Part shown: piece by piece, positions 62,506-64,000 of the stretch
Numbering within the stretch: the first letter of the stretch is position 1
Layout: the number at the start of each line of letters is the position of its first letter
Assembly (NCBI RefSeq): GCF_964340395.1
Contig: NC_135564.1
Location: 3,387,861-3,451,860, forward strand
From: Glandiceps talaboti
Taxonomy: Eukaryota; Hemichordata; Enteropneusta; Spengelidae
DNA: 64,000 nucleotides
Direction: 5' to 3'
Notes under the pieces: model-generated
The model's database searches: none
Seen by the model: only the letters and a program-made list of their open reading frames with translations
Told to the model about the DNA's origin: nothing
Program-made: the position numbers and the translations under genes

Positions 62506-64000
62506 GTAAAACGAGAAATAAATTGGTAATCTATTCTAAGGTATCACAGTCGAAGTAACATATTAGGTTGCAGTTTCCCAATTAAAGACTTCAATTTTTG
62601 CTGTCTGTTCGACTCTCTGCTTAATAGTTCGAAAATGTATTTAGTTGTGATGAGCAGATACTTCTTTTGACATCACTGTTATATAACTAGCCAAGATATA
62701 AATAGGATTGTTCTCAAGAGGAAAGACAGCATGTAAGTATATGTTATTTACCAAATACCATAATTATATATCTTTCTGCGAGAGGTCATTCTTTGATAAT
62801 AACAGCAAACCAGACGCGAGCCATTATACTGGAAAAAATGACAGAGTTGTGGAACAGTCTTTGGCAAATGACACGTTTATACGCCACATGCGACTACGAA
62901 TTCGTCATTAAATATCCCGACATAATATCACTTCCATGTTATATACTGTCGAGCCTAGCATCATACATATCTAATGACTATAATGTAGTTGTTTTTAACG
63001 GCCATCGTCGGTTGTCTTCGTACATTTTTCATTTGAGGTTGAATTTCTGACTAGTTCCTTCTGACACAAAATACACGTTCTAAAAAGTTGTGACAATGTT
63101 AAAAACAATATCTTGTACGGTTTACATTGAATAAGGCAGTCGAAATGCCGTATTTCTGAATATGTTTACGTGGGGGATTTGATGACCACTTGATATAATA
63201 AGCAAATAAATGCGACAATTGGAGAAAAATAACTCGGCATATCTGCACGACTCTCGACCAATCAGATTGCGAGATTGGTGACGCATAAGGGAGTTCAAAC
63301 ATGTGAGTTTGTCTTTTGTCGTCTCAAAATATGTATTGAGGTAAAGCATAGCTGAATGTCATTACAAAGATTTATCTCAGTCACATAATAGTTTAGATTA
63401 TGAGACGCAGTTTGATTAACCACACCAAAACGTCTAATAGAATATTGACAACTAAGTGGCAAGGGATTAGAATTTCCATGTTCTCACACTCGTATCAAAA
63501 TAAGAGAAACCAATAGTAATTCGACATTGTTGTGAGCTCCGTCATCGTAACCCCCAATGCGTTCCAAATGAAATTGTTAATCCCTATGCAGAGTCATGAA
63601 ATCTCCAGAACGTCTCTGTAGGTGCTTCCAAGGAGACTTGTCACCTGACTGCATGCAGATGCAATGCAATGGAAACCTTATTGGAAATGAAATGAAATTG
63701 AGTCTATAAATCTTTGATAAACATAATATCTATTTCCCTTGTTTGATAATGTAAATATTATAAGGTTATTTATGGTTTAGCTAACAAGTCACAGTTTCAA
63801 GCTTTGCAAGTGCAGTGGAATACTCCTTAAGTTCACTGTTGTATCCTTTGTACTGTGCCCTAGTTTATAAAATAAGAATCTAATATAATTATTACTTTAA
63901 TTAGATTCAACATGATCTCCTTGTTGACCTTGTGTAATGTAGTAAACCAATTCCTGTGTTCACGCTTCATTCACTTGAAAATTATGATTAAAACATGTCG
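62506..64000 (+). other. Start of intron 4, to the right edge
   Basis: No further exon of the receptor is recognised on the plus strand. Short frames near 62708-63050 and 63099-63349 lack homology and splice context. Confidence 0.55.

Overview
The window is eukaryotic, from an animal, most likely a marine invertebrate. The DNA is AT-rich. Coding sequence is sparse and broken by introns with GT/AG boundaries. The rest is microsatellites, poly-G/C tracts, tRNA-derived SINEs, decayed LINE pieces and many palindromic (foldback) elements. I see no operons, Shine-Dalgarno sites, CRISPR arrays, rRNA genes or intact tRNA genes. I cannot place the species. The ligand-binding domain resembles the invertebrate natriuretic-peptide-receptor-like guanylate cyclases, which are abundant in deuterostomes such as lancelets, acorn worms and echinoderms, but that is only suggestive.

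Layout. (1) 1-2.2 kb: a tRNA-derived SINE, then the apparent last exon of an unrecognised gene on the plus strand (CDS 849-1544). Its poly(A) signal abuts a 309-bp foldback element flanked by TTAA. (2) 2.2-28.7 kb: intergenic DNA with no convincing gene. It holds foldback elements (4.1 kb, 7.1 kb, 20.8 kb), two dispersed repeat pairs (16.0/19.0 kb and 18.7/19.6 kb), a 46-bp minisatellite (7.7 kb), a CpG-rich patch (19.9-20.3 kb), a triplicated unit of about 160 bp (27.4-27.9 kb) and several long microsatellites. (3) 28.8 kb to beyond the right edge: the 5' part of a receptor-guanylate-cyclase-like gene on the plus strand. Four exons (28795-29473, 55124-55303, 61546-61667, 62370-62505) join with consistent phases (1, 1, 0, 1). 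They encode a signal peptide and most of the ANF-receptor ligand-binding domain, 372 codons plus one base. Intron 1 is about 25.6 kb. The membrane segment, kinase-homology and cyclase domains would lie outside the window if present.

Inside the receptor introns are an about 830-bp insertion within one copy of a local duplication whose sister copy keeps the uninterrupted site (51.5-53.0 kb), a 143-bp near-perfect palindrome within that insertion, a SINE with a visible 12-bp target-site duplication (53.86-54.22 kb), an inverted pair of one repeat in intron 2 (55.6/56.95 kb), a decayed LINE C-terminus (58.7-59.0 kb, minus strand) and a LINE-like 3' tail in intron 3.

The two genes have no visible functional link. 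I found no novel multi-gene system. The most informative items are the receptor gene model, the unrecognised 231-aa protein, the filled/empty insertion pair and the TTAA-flanked foldback at a gene's poly(A) site.
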